A stretch of 64,000 bases of DNA from Lantana camara (Eukaryota; Streptophyta; Magnoliopsida; Lamiales; Verbenaceae), in assembly GCA_037501455.1 (NCBI GenBank), contig CM074855.1, positions 35,993,001 through 36,057,000 of the forward strand. The letters run 5' to 3'. The notes under the pieces were generated by a model. It ran no database searches. It had not been told where the DNA came from and saw only the letters and a program-made list of their open reading frames with translations. Shown here one piece after another: positions 1 through 12,011 of this stretch. A program made the translations under genes and the position numbers. Positions within the stretch are counted from its first letter, which is position 1; each line of letters starts with the position of its first letter.

Positions 1-1872
1 AATTCATGATAGGAAATTATATTCTAGGAATTTATATTTCATGAATTAAAGTTAGGAATTTAAATTATAAAAATGCATGTTTATTATAGGAATTTATTTA
101 AATATGTGTTCATATGCTCATGAATATGTTCTTGAATATTAGAATGAATGCATGCTTAGGAAATTTAATTAGAAATTATTTTTCATGAGAAATTTATATA
201 TTTTGATACATTATGTCTCAATTCTTATGTTATGAATAAGAATATGATCTAGATGTTAATATGTCCTATGAATATTCGAATAGACTTAAGAACAAGTTCT
301 TGATGTTCTTGAAGTGTGTGTGTGTGTGTACTGTGTTCCTAGTGTGTGTAAGTGTGTGCTCAATTTTGTGTTTAAGAGTGTTTAATCCCCTATGATTAAA
401 TAGTAACCGTTTTTCAATAGTAACTTTGACTTTTAATTTCAAATGTAGACTTTGACTCATAAAATTTTGTAGAGATTTCAAATATTAATATAAAATAATA
501 TTTTGGATTTTTAGAAAGAAATTTTATCTAGAATTTCCAAAAAACGGGGATTAAATAACAATTTTCAAAATATAACTCTAGCTTATTAGAATTTCTTGTA
601 CATTGTTTATTTGAGTATTAAGACTTAGTCCTAAGCCGGTAGTAGTACTTTCAGGCAAGGATATAATTGAACAGTGGAATCCCAAGGATTTTATCTAGAC
701 TGTCAAGACATTTGATGAGGGTTAAAATGTTTTCAACTGGAATCATGCTATATATATGTATCTATATAAAAACTATTTCCAAGCTTACCTATCATTTTGA
801 TTTACTACCCTCTATATATATTATTGTACTACAATGTCCCTCTTAAGGGAAAAATACTTTCATGCCGAAATCAACGTTTTACTGGAACTTTATATATTTC
901 AAGTTCACTTTATCAAAATGTTGATTCCGGGTTATGCAAGCAAAATATTGTTCTTGATTCATGTTATGGGCCCCGGCTGTATCCGTAGCGAGCAATTACC
1001 CGGAAGGTATCGGGCCGAGGGTATTGTTGGTGCTGCGGACTGCCACTTCTTGGTAGTGGTCTAATTGGAGGTTAGTTACTCCATACCAAGGGATGAGAGA
1101 GTGATAGCTGCCTCCCGAATCGTGTTCATGGTCTCTAGGGTTGGCTTCCCTATTGACACCAAGGAGTAGCGGTGGTATTATCGTATTGAGTTTTATTGAA
1201 GTATCGGCACTATATACAGTGCCGGTACTGTTTTACCAAATTAATTAAGGAGTTACGGATCGAGTGGCCTAGCTTGCGGGCATTAATGTTCTTGTTATAG
1301 ACGGTTCATATTTCTACAAATACTCCAAATTACCCCTATCTCTATTTTAACAATTATTAAGAACCGTTCATATTTGCTATATCCTATTGCTACTATTTTA
1401 GATCAAGATCTTCTTGATCATATAAATACATATATACACATATACATATATCTATAAGTTATTATACCCCTTCACTTAGTCACTTTGACTAACTACTCTC
1501 CTACTTTAAAATGCATGATTTCAGGAATCCACAAAACGACACCTTAGAGGTATCTTGAAGCTTTAAGGTGTCATATCTTAGCAAATCAGGATTATATTAA
1601 GAGTGCATGTACATCTTTCAATAAGCACTCTCATGTTGGCTCTAGACTTATCACTATAAATATCTTACTTCTTAACCTAGTAATATAAATTTCGGTTGAC
1701 TTGAGATATCAAATTCTTCTGTTTTAAATTGTTTATCTTCTGCTTCACTTTAAATTCCATGTTTTGGTATTGCATTGTCTTGTCCGTTCGCCGAAGTATT
1801 TCTCAAGTGCTAGGACTCACATCCACTCGGGAAGTGCTACGGTGCGGGGTTGTAGTGTTAGGGGGTGCTACA
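1..1872 (+). mobile_element. Ty3/gypsy LTR, 3' portion (LTR X)
   Basis: No gene is visible here. The stretch is AT-rich at the left and ends at 1842-1872 with a GTGCGGGG...GGTGCTACA terminus, the same ending seen on the complete gypsy LTRs at 14468, 23475, 49989 and 57443. A TATA-like stretch near 1450-1465 is followed by an inverted repeat at 1476-1492 (TTAGTC, 5 nt, GACTAA), at the place where the complete LTRs carry CAGTCT...AGACTG. The LTR start lies outside the window. It appears to sit inside a second LTR (1873-2765). A GT repeat occurs near 318-330. Family assignment is inferred from the terminus and layout. Confidence 0.6.
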
Positions 1873-2765
1873 AAATGCTTGGGACGGCAAGGGCCGTCGG
1901 GTTTGGCCTGTGCATAGTACATTTTGAGATATTCACGTGCGACTTATGGAGGTTGAGAAGGCGTGGTATCTTGAGCCCTCGGTTGCTAACCGGGGAAGGC
2001 ATATCGTGGGTTCGCTACCACGTATGTTTTTTGTTATGTAGGTGACTACGGTTTGATTCCCGAATCACTATATTTGTGAGGATGGATTATGTTATGATTT
2101 CAATTTGTTATGCTTTGAGGAATTAAGGGAAGTCCGCTCTCGCCGGACATTTGTTTATGCTTTGTGTAGATGGTTATGAATCGAGTAGGATTTCTTTGCG
2201 TATATTATGTTATCTTTTCGAAAATGATTTGGTATGTAAAAACCTAGCCTCGATTCATGACTATCTTTTGATATATGCACTGTTTATACTTATAAGTATG
2301 TGGGTGTGCGTTTAGCCCCCTCACTCAGTCGAGTTGTAGACTGACCCTCTCTTTTCCCCCTTTCAGGTCAGCTCGAGCTAGACGGGGAAGTGAGTCGAGT
2401 CGTGTCGTACTTAGTTGTTTAGGTCGAGTTTGCACTCCATATTTACAGCTTTTAGATACTTTATCTCTAATCTGTTTATGTATATGATGGAGATTTGAAT
2501 ACTTGTAATTAATTTTGGGCCTCGTGGCCTTGGGTTATATGTTATGATATATTGTAGCTGAGCTCATTTGGACCCTGCTTGTTGCTTCCGCTTTTGCTTT
2601 TGATTTACTCTTTACATGCTCTGTTGGTTTTAGCCCCGCTTAGCCTAGTGTGTGCGTGTAGGTTCCCGTTCGCTTAGACTTGGGCTCATGTATGGAGGTT
2701 CATTTCATATGTGGGCTTGGGTTTAGGTGCGGGGGATGTGGTGGCCCACCTTTCCGGGCACTACA
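1873..2765 (+). mobile_element. Ty3/gypsy LTR, 3' portion (LTR Y)
   Basis: This is the right-hand part of another gypsy LTR. It contains the conserved CCCCTCACTCAGTC segment (about 2316-2330) with an inverted repeat at 2326-2343 (CAGTC...GACTG), a pyrimidine-rich TTTCAG stretch, a segment near 2643-2653 resembling the CCCGCCTAGC motif of the sister LTRs, and the terminus GTGCGGGGGATGTGG...CACTACA ending at 2765. It is followed by CAAAG, the sequence at the matching point of the uninterrupted copia LTR copy (8347-8351), so it inserted into the copia LTR. The left target duplication is outside the window. Confidence 0.65.
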
Positions 2766-2925
2766 CAAAGTCCTTTCCTATGAAACACATTTCATATAAG
2801 AATATCATCACACGTTATTAATTATGTTAATATACTCATAACTTGCAATAATTTCAGTTTTATTAATCCAACAAAATACGAAGTATTTATAAAGAAATTA
2901 GATTTTCAGGGCACTAATCCCAACA
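2766..2925 (-). mobile_element. Copia element 1, 3' LTR (truncated)
   Basis: These 160 bp repeat 8347-8506 with a handful of differences, so they are the start of the 3' LTR of a minus-strand copia element. On the minus strand the LTR begins TGTTGGGATTAG at 2925. It is cut at 2766 by the gypsy LTR to its left. Confidence 0.85.
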
Positions 2926-2940
2926 ATCTCCCACTTGCCC
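2926..2940 (-). other. Polypurine tract of copia element 1
   Basis: The minus strand reads GGGCAAGTGGGAGAT directly before the LTR start at 2925. This is the plus-strand primer site typical of copia elements. Confidence 0.8.
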
Positions 2941-5321
2941 TAAATCCAATTGTCTACAGATCTAAAGCCCATCCCTTCTACATGAGTATTAAAACTCTTT
3001 TGCGCCAAAGTCTTAGTGAAGGGATCTGCCAGATTGTTTACCTAGTCAATCTTTACTACTGCCACTTCTCCACGTTCCACATAATCTCGAATAATGTGGA
3101 ACTTTTTCTCGATGTGCTTTGCACGTTTATGACTTCGAGGTTCCTTGGAGTTGGCCACCGCTCCAGCATTGTCACAGTACAATGTGATCGGTGTAAGTCC
3201 ATCTTTGATGACTTCTAAATCCATCAGGAAATTTTGAAACCAATACGCTTCTCTGGCTGCTTCCGAAGCTGCCACATATTCGGCTGGAGCCACATATTCG
3301 AAACCAATACGCTTCTTTGAGTCAGCAATGCAACTTTACTTAATACTCCTCCAACTTACTGTTGTTCCTCCCAGAGTAAACACATATCTAGACGCCGAAC
3401 GTCTAGAATCTAGATCAGATTAAAAATCTAAATCAGTGTATCCTATGGAAATGAGCTCATCACTGCGATAAATAAGCATATAATCCCGAGTTCTTCTCAA
3501 GTACTTCAATATATGCTTTACAGCTATCCAGTGTTGGGGTCTAGGGTTGGACTGATATCTGCTGACCATACCTACAGCATACTAGATATCTGGCCTTGTA
3601 CATAACATGGCATACATGAGGCTTCCGACTGCCGAAGCATACGGAACATTTTTCATTTCCTATGTCTCTTTAGCTGTCTTGGGACACTGATCTCGAGACA
3701 GATGAACTCCATGTCGGAAAGGTAATGAACCTTTCTTGGAGTCAACCATATTGTATCTAGCCAGTATCTTGCCTATATAAGCTGCTTATGATAAACCAAT
3801 CATCTTATTCTTACGATCACGACAAAGTCTGATCCCTAAAATATAACTGGCCTCACCTAGGTCTTTCATGTCAAACTGATTTAATAACCAAATCTTGACT
3901 GCTGACAACACTCCTGTGTCATTTCCAATGAGCAAAATATTACCTACGTATAAAACTAAAAATGTTACAACACTACTCTGATGTCTTTTGTACACACATG
4001 GTTCATTAGGCAACTGTATAAATCCAAAGGATTTAATTGCTTCATTAAATCTGATGTTCCACGATCTAGACGCTTGCTTAAGACCATAGATTGATCTATT
4101 AATCATGCATACCATATACTCCTGATTTCTAGCTATAAAGCCCTCAGGTTGAGCCATGTATATCTCTTCTTGAAGGTGCCCGTTCAAGAAGGCAGTCCTC
4201 ACATCCATTTGCCAGATTTCAAAATCATAATGAGCGGCAATGGAGAGAAGAATTCTTATGGACTTAAGCATTGCTACGGGCGAGAAGGTTTCATCGTAAT
4301 CGATGCCTTCTTTCTGAGTATAACCCTTTGCCACATGCCTTGCTTTAAAGGTTTCTACCTTTCCGACCACTCCTCTTTTTCGCTTGTAGACCCATTTGCA
4401 TCCAATAGGTGTAATGCCCTCAGGCGCCTTTACAAGTTCCCAGACGTTATTAGAATATATTGAATCTAACTCAGATTCCATGGTTTTGACCCAACGGTCA
4501 ATGTCTATATCTTTTATAGCTTCATCATATGTGATAGGATCAGATATGTCAGATTCAACCACGTGGGTTAATCCTAAGTACCTATCAGGTGCCCTGACAA
4601 TCCTCCCACTACGACGGGGTTGTTGTGTACTTGTCCCTACATCATATGTTGTATTTGGTACATCATATGTATCCAACACATTTTCAGTTATTATGGGTTC
4701 TTGAAGTTCAATATCTGATACTGACATTTTTTCTAACACTATTTTGCTTCTACCCTTACGGTCATTTACAAAATCATCTTTGAGATATTTAGCATTAGTG
4801 TTTAAAAACACTTTGTGATCTCTCGGATCGTAAAATATCCCACCTCTTGTTCCTTTAGGATAACCTATGAACAAACAAACCTCTGTTCTTGATTCCAACT
4901 TGCCAGGATCCTTTCTTAACACATGGGCTGGGCTTCCCTATATCCTAAGATAGGAGATACTAGGCTTCCTCCATCGCCACAGTTCCATTGGTGTTTTAGG
5001 AACTGACTTGGATGGAACTTGGTTTAATATGTGAGCCGTCGTTTTAAGAGCAAAGCCCCAAAATGAACTTGGTAGGGTGGATGACTCATCATGGATCTTA
5101 CCATTTCCATTAGAGTTCTATTTCTCCTTTCTGCAACAACATTCTGCTGGGGTGTACCCGGTGCAGATAACTGAGATTTAATCCCATTTGCAATGAGAAA
5201 TTCTAGAAACACTGTTGACAAACACTCTCCACCACGATCTGATCGAAGTGCCTTGATACGTTTTCCAATTTGATTATCGACTTCAGCCTTATATTCTTTG
5301 AACTTTTCAAAAGCTTCAGTA
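2941..5321 (-). pseudogene. Copia pol remnant: integrase C-part, reverse transcriptase, RNase H
   Basis: The minus strand carries, in transcription order, the end of the integrase core (5320-5024, with an LRSDRGGE-type motif and an APGTPQQN block), a reverse transcriptase (4922-3786) and RNase H (about 3293-3042, with a YCDN motif). The pol order IN-RT-RH marks it as Ty1/copia. Frames are broken several times: the integrase reading stops at 5024, the reverse transcriptase at 3786, and there is a short local duplication around 3240-3320. The catalytic YxDD box of the reverse transcriptase reads YVGN, so the two metal-binding aspartates are gone. Gag, protease and the first half of integrase are missing; a gypsy fragment lies at that place. 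The element is dead. Confidence 0.9.
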
Positions 5322-5892
5322 GGTTCAGTTGGGATCAGATTTGGTAGTGAGTTGGAGTTCCAAGACTGTGCCTCTACTTTCTTTTTCAGAAGCTCATAAG
5401 TTGGTTCGAGAGGGAGCCACGGGTTTCATTGCTTATATTCTCAACAAACCCAAGGATCAGAGTAAGTTGGAAGAAACGGAAGTAGTGAAGGAGTTTCCCG
5501 AGGTCTTTCATGAGGAATTGGATTCTTTACCTCCAGAACGGGAAATTGAGTTTGTGATCGACTTGTACCCTAATGCAGAGCCGTACTCCAAGACTCCGTA
5601 TCGTATGGCTCCGACCGAGTTGAAAGAGTTGAAGACTCAACTTGATGCATTGTTAGAGATTGGGTATATTAGACCGAGTTCTTCTCCCTGGGGTGCACCG
5701 GTTTTGTTTGTAAAGAAGAAGGACGGAACCTTGAGAATGTGTATAGACTATAGGGAGTTGAACCGGATGACGATCAAGAACAAGTATCCTCTTCCACATA
5801 TCGAGGAGTTGTTTGACATACTTCAGGGATCGAAAGTCTATTCGAAATTGGATTTGAGACAAGGATACTACCAGCTGCGAATCAGAAGTGAT
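5322..5892 (+). pseudogene. Ty3/gypsy protease-RT linker and RT fragment inside copia element
   Basis: An open frame at 5329-5895 matches, nearly residue for residue, the region of gypsy element B encoded by 51722-52292: the linker before reverse transcriptase, then blocks such as [20 protein letters not shown] and [15 protein letters not shown]. It stops before the catalytic YxDD box. It runs opposite to the copia pol around it and has no LTRs or target duplications of its own. At the left junction both partners share a GGTTCAGTTGGG-like string, suggesting template switching or microhomology joining. Confidence 0.85.
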
Positions 5893-6427
5893 TAATCTAA
5901 TTAATATGCTCCCACTAGGATTAATAAATCATATTTATAATCCTAATAATATTTTTAAGTCTATTTAATAACTCTTTATTAATTAGGCCAAAAAATATTA
6001 GTCCAATTATGCATCGCATTCAATCTTTATTAAATACTATTTATCTAATCATATTAAATAAAATATGCGTAATTGAAAATAGCATAATATCTCATATTAT
6101 CATAATCATACCATAAAATTAAAAACATGCTTGCAAATAATTATCATATAATTATCATGCTTAAAATTAAATGGCATAAAGTAAACATGCTATAAATAAA
6201 TTATCACATAATTTAAATCATGTTTACTGATTCGGTAATTTTTCAGGAAAAACAATTAAATTGTTTCCCAAAGAAATACATTCCACGTAAATTCCCAGGA
6301 AACACTGGAGGGGTCACAAACGGTCCAACTTAAAAACCAGTCTCCTTTGACAGAATTTACGTGTATAGTAGCAGATTTAAAATTATGCATCGCATGCATC
6401 ATATCAATGCATGTATATATCTAGAGC
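5893..6427 (-). other. Copia element 1 leader region, non-coding
   Basis: AT-rich sequence between the gypsy fragment and the primer binding site. No reading frame is recognisable. It is probably the untranslated leader of copia element 1; gag is absent. Confidence 0.55.
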
Positions 6428-6443
6428 ACGGCTCTGATACCAG
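6428..6443 (-). other. Primer binding site of copia element 1 (tRNA-iMet type)
   Basis: The minus strand reads TGGTATCAGAGCCGTG two bases after the LTR end at 6445. This matches the plant initiator-methionine tRNA 3' end used by most plant LTR elements. Confidence 0.85.
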
Positions 6444-6444
6444 T

Positions 6445-8506
6445 TGCTGGTTAGGGGCCTGAAATAGTACTGTTCTGGGACCGTACTTTAGAAAATTTTC
6501 CCTAATATACTGGTATCATAATATTTATAAAATATATAAATACAAACAGCGGAAGACTAGCCGGAACTACTCAAGTATATACATGTAATTGATAATAAAT
6601 TTTAAATCACAAAGCAGATAAATAAAACATGTAATTAACACTTAAGAGCACCTAATTTATCATGCTTAAACAAAATATAAAAATACCTTTCACCGAAGAT
6701 GGCTACTGCGCCCTGAACTCACCTCCCGAGAATTCGATACCTGATCTCCTCGTGAAACCGGCAGAGCTTCCCTGTAATATCCCGAGAGAAACCCTCGGAG
6801 TGTGGGTTCCTAAGTATTTCTCTAAATACTAGAGAAAATAAGACTTTAAACTAGGAAACCCTTTTCAAGGTTTAATCTCCTGAAATTAAGAGTTTTATAT
6901 ATTAAATATATAAACACCTAATTAAACTTAATTCCAAAATAATAAGGAATTAATTAGGAGTAAGCGATATGGTTTCAATGCCGAGAACTCAGCCAAAACC
7001 TCTCCCAAAAGTTGTGAGAAAAAATGAGGAGCCAAGCCCCCTATTTATTGGGGAAAACCCGAGGGTAAAATAGTAATTTCACCTCCCACTTGCGTGCACA
7101 ACTTGGACACAAATTCCGAGGTGACTACGTTATAGCTCTCATCACCACGAGTCCAACTCCGCCGCACGCGCCCTCACGCGCCGCCTGAAGGTGGCGCGTG
7201 TTATGGCATGCGCGGCCCTAGGGTTTCTATGCTTGGCCGGTCTGACCGAACCCGGGTCAGTCCGGTTCGGTCAAGATGACATCTTGGCCGTTACTTTTAG
7301 CCACGTAGCGTGATCCGAACCGTCCACACGGCGTTCCAAGTGGGGCCAGTCAGCGCCACTTGGCGCCTGTCTGCTGACGTGGCGTGACACGTCAGCAAAA
7401 TTTATTTATTTATTTTTTTAAATAAAATTTCGAGCATTTCCAACACTTTGGAATTTCAATTTATTTTCTTAAAATAAATTTCTTGGCTATTTTCAAACAC
7501 TTTGAAAATTTATTTCTCTCTTTCCCTTTAATATTTTATCTTCGGGTTTTCAATTGAGGCCTGTAGGGGGACCTACAGGACTAATTAATTTTATCTCCAA
7601 ACGGGTTAATATATTATCATCTCATGATAATAATTAATTACCGTTTAACAATATTTAATTCCACTAAATAAATATTATTGCACTCTAAAATTAATTAATT
7701 TATTCACGAATTTCTCGATCTAGAATAATTTTGCATTTTACTCCTCCGTGTAGATATCTATGAAAAATAAATCAATACTACTATCATTTATTTTTCACTT
7801 CTAATCTGAAATCTCCTGATTCGCCTTAAGTTCAAATTTTTTGTACGTGAAACACATTCAACATATAACTTCCGTGACGCATCACACGAAGTACTTTGGC
7901 CAAAGTTTTAATTCGAACTTTGCAAATCCATTTCAGGCATACCTTTTACCTTTCCAGAAAGCCACAGATTCCTCGATCAATATTTCTCTTCGACACATTT
8001 CATGTAATCACTGAACGTATAAAGGTTTCGGTCATTCGATATCGAGACCTCACTTATGAGCAAGTTACAATGCTTAACACTACATGCCTAAAGTCGAAAT
8101 ACTACCAGGATTAAGAGTTCAATGCTCCATAAGATTTGTTCATTTTAGATAGTAGTTTAAAATGAACTATCTTAGTGGTCCAGTTCGATGTTTCCAAATC
8201 TATTGAAAATCATCAATGTGTTATAACTGGAAACTCCATTTCCCTATGATAAAAGACTAATCATCTTATATAATACATTATAGTCTCGATAAGAACTTAT
8301 TCTTATCTTACCGACTAGAACTTTAATAACACGTGATTTCGATATCCAAAGTCCTTTCCTATGAAACACATTTTATATAAGAATATCATCACACGTTATT
8401 AATTATGTTAATATACTCATAACTTGTAATAATTTTAGTTTTATTAATCCAACAAAATACGAAGTATTTACAAAGAAATTGGATTTTCAGGGCACTAATC
8501 CCAACA
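6445..8506 (-). mobile_element. Copia element 1, 5' LTR
   Basis: A 2062-bp LTR on the minus strand, starting TGTTGGGATTAG at 8506 and ending near CTAACCAGCA at 6445, next to the primer site. Its first 160 bp are repeated at 2766-2925. A TATA-like AATAAATAGGGG lies on the minus strand near 7040. A GC-rich block occurs at about 7150-7400. It sits inside another copia LTR that resumes at 8507. Confidence 0.85.
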
Positions 8507-9628
8507 GTCACACGTGTACTTTAAATGTGTGGTCTCATTTAGATCAATTAATTGATTTTTCCAATAATACCCTTTGAACCTGGCATTTGTGTGTGACCCT
8601 CCAGGTTCATTATTCAATTAGCAGTGAGCCTAATTAATTAATACACTTATTTAATTAATTAGCTCACAAATCATACGACCGTAGTGTAGCAACAGGTGTG
8701 TGACCCCTACCTGAATGACGAATTAAATTGAAAGAACCTTTCAATCAATGACATCCATGAGATACGATCCTCCTACCATTCCATCTCTCGATTAAAACCA
8801 ATGGCATGGGAATAATTAGAGCCCCATTAATCTTAAAGCTAAGTTTGTTTCATATCCATTTGTTCTCAATCCATGAAATATTTTTCTTGATGTCTTGATC
8901 CACTACCTTGGCCGAGGGTTTTAGGATGGTATATGAACGACTTATACAATAAGAGATCTTCTTATCTTAAGCAAGTGTAGATCCTTTGTTGATTCTCACA
9001 TGCCTCCATGTGCCACTTTTGTAACCCCGACATAAGTCATAATTCAAATGTCTCGAGCGACACCCATTTAGACATAGATCTAAGATTATCTAGTTTGCTC
9101 ACACGAGACATCAATGGAATCTCAAGTCAAAGGATTAATTACTCACGCTATTGACATGTGAGATGTTTCCCATTTAGAAATCTTCTCATGCGTGATAACT
9201 CAGTATAATCGTTGTGATAACAACCACCCTCATGTATTGTGTACGCATCAACCTATACACTTTACACTCCATAAAACTGGGTGATCCTTCTTAAGGACAC
9301 AATCCCATAATCAAGCCTTGATCGAGCCAATTGACACTCCCACTGTTTGTTGGGCTCATCGACTTGTAGTAGTTTCTCATCCGGCTTGAGTTAGGGTTTG
9401 TTTCATGTGCCATTCACCTAATAACAAAGTCCCTAATAGCCTGATGAATTATGGAAGTTCTAATACATGTGCACGTAATAGGAAACATAAATAACACGCA
9501 ATTGTACATAAAGAAGTGTTTGTCTATGATTAATATCATACGTCTATTATTCAAAGATTGTCTACGATATAAGAAAAGTTCCAAAACAGATTACATCGAA
9601 TCAACTTTCTAGGGTACTATTACCAACA
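8507..9628 (-). mobile_element. Copia element 2 LTR, truncated
   Basis: On the minus strand this starts TGTTGGTAATAGTACCCTAGAAAG at 9628, the same family as the LTR at 61950-63898 (TGTTAGGAATAGTGCCCTAGAAAG). Matching segments run through both copies in the same order, including the cold-spot text around GACATCAAGAAAA. It is cut at 8507 by insertion of copia element 1; the remainder must lie left of the window. Confidence 0.8.
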
Positions 9629-11228
9629 CACCTTCTAACACATTTGACAATCAATTGACATAACACAATAGCACTTAAGGTCATATCATAGCATATATAA
9701 GAACGTTTAGTCACCTTCGGAAGGCATTCAACAACACAAGGAGGTATATCTGATCAAAATTCACATTTAAGCACATTATAGCACAATAATTAAACATGTA
9801 TGGCATGCATATAAGTCAAGGGAACAAAATAAAAGCACGAGAACGAGTTTAGGGCAAGAATGAACAAGGTTTGGAGTTTTCTGAAACGCACAACCTGTAG
9901 AGAAATAGAAATATCTTGTGTTTAAGAAGTGAGATTTGGGTTTCTTTTTTTTATATGAAACTAGACAAATATATATTTCCACTAGTACGTTACTCAAATT
10001 GTGGTTCAAAGCGATCCGAAAATGGCGTAGGTTTGAAGTTGGACAAATGCAGGATATCGATAAAGTGGTGATACAAAATTAGAACAATTATATCTCGCTA
10101 ACCATAATAGATATTGACAATCAATAAAATGGAAAGTGCTCTAAACTCAAAGAGGTTGATCGTGTTAAAATTTCAAGTTAATCGGAGCTCGTTTGGATAG
10201 GTAACGACTGTTAACTTTCTCCTGTAAAAAGAGGTAACGACAGTTAGGCCCTCCAGGGGATCCTTTGGAGGCTAACGACCCTTAATGGCCAAAGAAAAGT
10301 TTGGGGTAATGGCCGTTACCCCCTCCAGACCCTGAAATTTGACTATAAAAATAGCCATCCCCAATTCAATCCATACGCCCAATCTTCAAACCAAAAACAA
10401 CTTAAAACCACCCTAAACATGTAGAATTTCACTTAGAAGCATCAAATACACATTTATAGCAAGCTTTAACATATTAGATATGCAAGATTCATCCAAAAAC
10501 CCAACATAAAAACCCTCATTTGGTATATTTAATAATTTCAACCAACAACCTCCAATCCAAAGATTTAATACACATATTCCAAGGATATAAGCACTAAAGA
10601 GGCAAGAAATCATGTTTTGAACTCAAATCTTAAACCCTAGCTCATAAAACCTATATTCATATCATATATTCAAAACCCAACAATTATACCTTGGAGAGAA
10701 ATTGAGGGAGAAGATGATAGAGGTGGTAAAGCTTGAAGTCTTGCTTGGGATTTGAAGAAATAGCCTTGCCTCTTACTCTCTTGCTTGGATTTCGAGGAGA
10801 TAAAGGAGATAGGAGAGTTGGGGGATTGTTGTTATAGGAGAAAAAGGGAAGAAGATGAATGAGGGTGTGGGGGAGGTTTGGTACGTTTTGGAGAGGGAGA
10901 GAGGTAGGGGGTTTTGCACTTTAATCCCTTAAGTGCTTTAATTAAGGCCCGAAGTTTTGGTAGGTGAGCAATTGAGTACGATTTCAAAGTTCAATTGAAT
11001 CCAAAGATTTTATATAAGTTCAAATAGGTATATAATTGAAATAAAACATTTACTTAACGAGTAAACATATTGTAATTGAATATAAATAACATAGTTAAGT
11101 AAGTCATATTAGCATATAATTGGAAATTCTATTTAAATACACATATGAAAGGAGAGAAAATTCCTATCTCTCAAAACTCACAGGTATGGTGCACGTATCT
11201 GGACGATTTGAAAATACGGGGTGTCACA
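9629..11228 (-). mobile_element. Ty3/gypsy LTR, 5' portion (family F5)
   Basis: The minus strand begins TGTGACACCCCGTATTTTC at 11228, the TGTRACGCCCCG-type start of the other gypsy LTRs. It runs 1600 bp and is cut at 9629 by copia element 2. At 10200-10320 it holds four degenerate palindromic 16-mers related to GGTAACG-NN-CGTTACC in two pairs (10200/10233 and 10271/10305). A short open frame at 10413-10613 has no recognisable family. Confidence 0.65.
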
Positions 11229-12006
11229 TGTTCATATTACTCACTATTGTTTACGAACATTTTTCTGTGATCACCCTTCGTAAATCTCCTCGTTCATCAG
11301 ACTCCTTATTTCCAAATTTTTTCCTTAGTCCATAGTCCCTTCATGACAATCCTTTTGATCATGCCCTAGTTTATTACATCTTTTGCAATATGGAGGAGGT
11401 TTTCATATATGATTGATTGTATATGAGTTCCCCCATGGTACGTAAGAGTTAGGTGATCCGTCCTTGGTTCGAGCAAATCAATCTCTAAACACATACGCAC
11501 CACTGAAGGTCGTTTAGCATTAAACATGCCCTCATCAAAACACAAAGGTTCCCCAATTTGTTCAGCAATCCTAAACAGCATATCTTCATTGAAGAAATGA
11601 GATTCAAGACTCTCTAGCCTAATCCAAACCCAAACTATTGAACATTCAATTTTTGGGTAAAAATTGGGTGTCCACTTAAAAAACCCTCATCGGATATCCA
11701 TCAAACACGTGAAACTTTTTTAGCCAAATTCTATTATAATCTTCTTGGTTGTCCAATCTTATCAACACATGTTTGAAATTAAGAAGGCCAAGCTTGAACT
11801 CACCCCGACAAATTGAAGCTCCATAAAAAGTTCATGCAATCTTGACATGGTAGGATAACCATGGGAGAATTTACCGACAAGCGCAAATTGGAAAGGTATT
11901 GATAATTCGACAATCTCCTAATCAGTAAAAGGGATATTCACAATTCCGTTGCGCTCCGTAACTGAGCCCTATTTTTTTTTTTTTTTTTTTTTCTCTCTGG
12001 AGAACA
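11229..12006 (-). pseudogene. DUF4283 / CCHC-knuckle protein gene, 3' part
   Basis: Read on the minus strand, this region encodes a degenerate DUF4283 domain (VGKFSHGYP, then a LIRLDNQEDYNRIW-like strand and a RPSVVRMCLEIDL segment) followed in another frame by a zinc knuckle CKRCNKLGHDQKDC (near 11350-11395). Such DUF4283 plus CX2CX4HX4C proteins are mostly ORF1 proteins of plant L1-like LINEs or domesticated relatives. At least two frame breaks and several stop codons are present. A 20-base-plus T run near 11972-11992 interrupts it. The 5' part continues at 23640-23481 on the far side of element A; the 3' end is cut at 11228 by a gypsy LTR. Confidence 0.75.
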
Positions 12007-12011
12007 AATGA

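Noticed and set aside
1883..1898. GACGGC-AAGG-GCCGTC inverted repeat as a sixth palindrome family
   Set aside because: The centre is 4 nt without the CG-NN-CG core and no partner lies about 33 bp away, so it does not fit the module.
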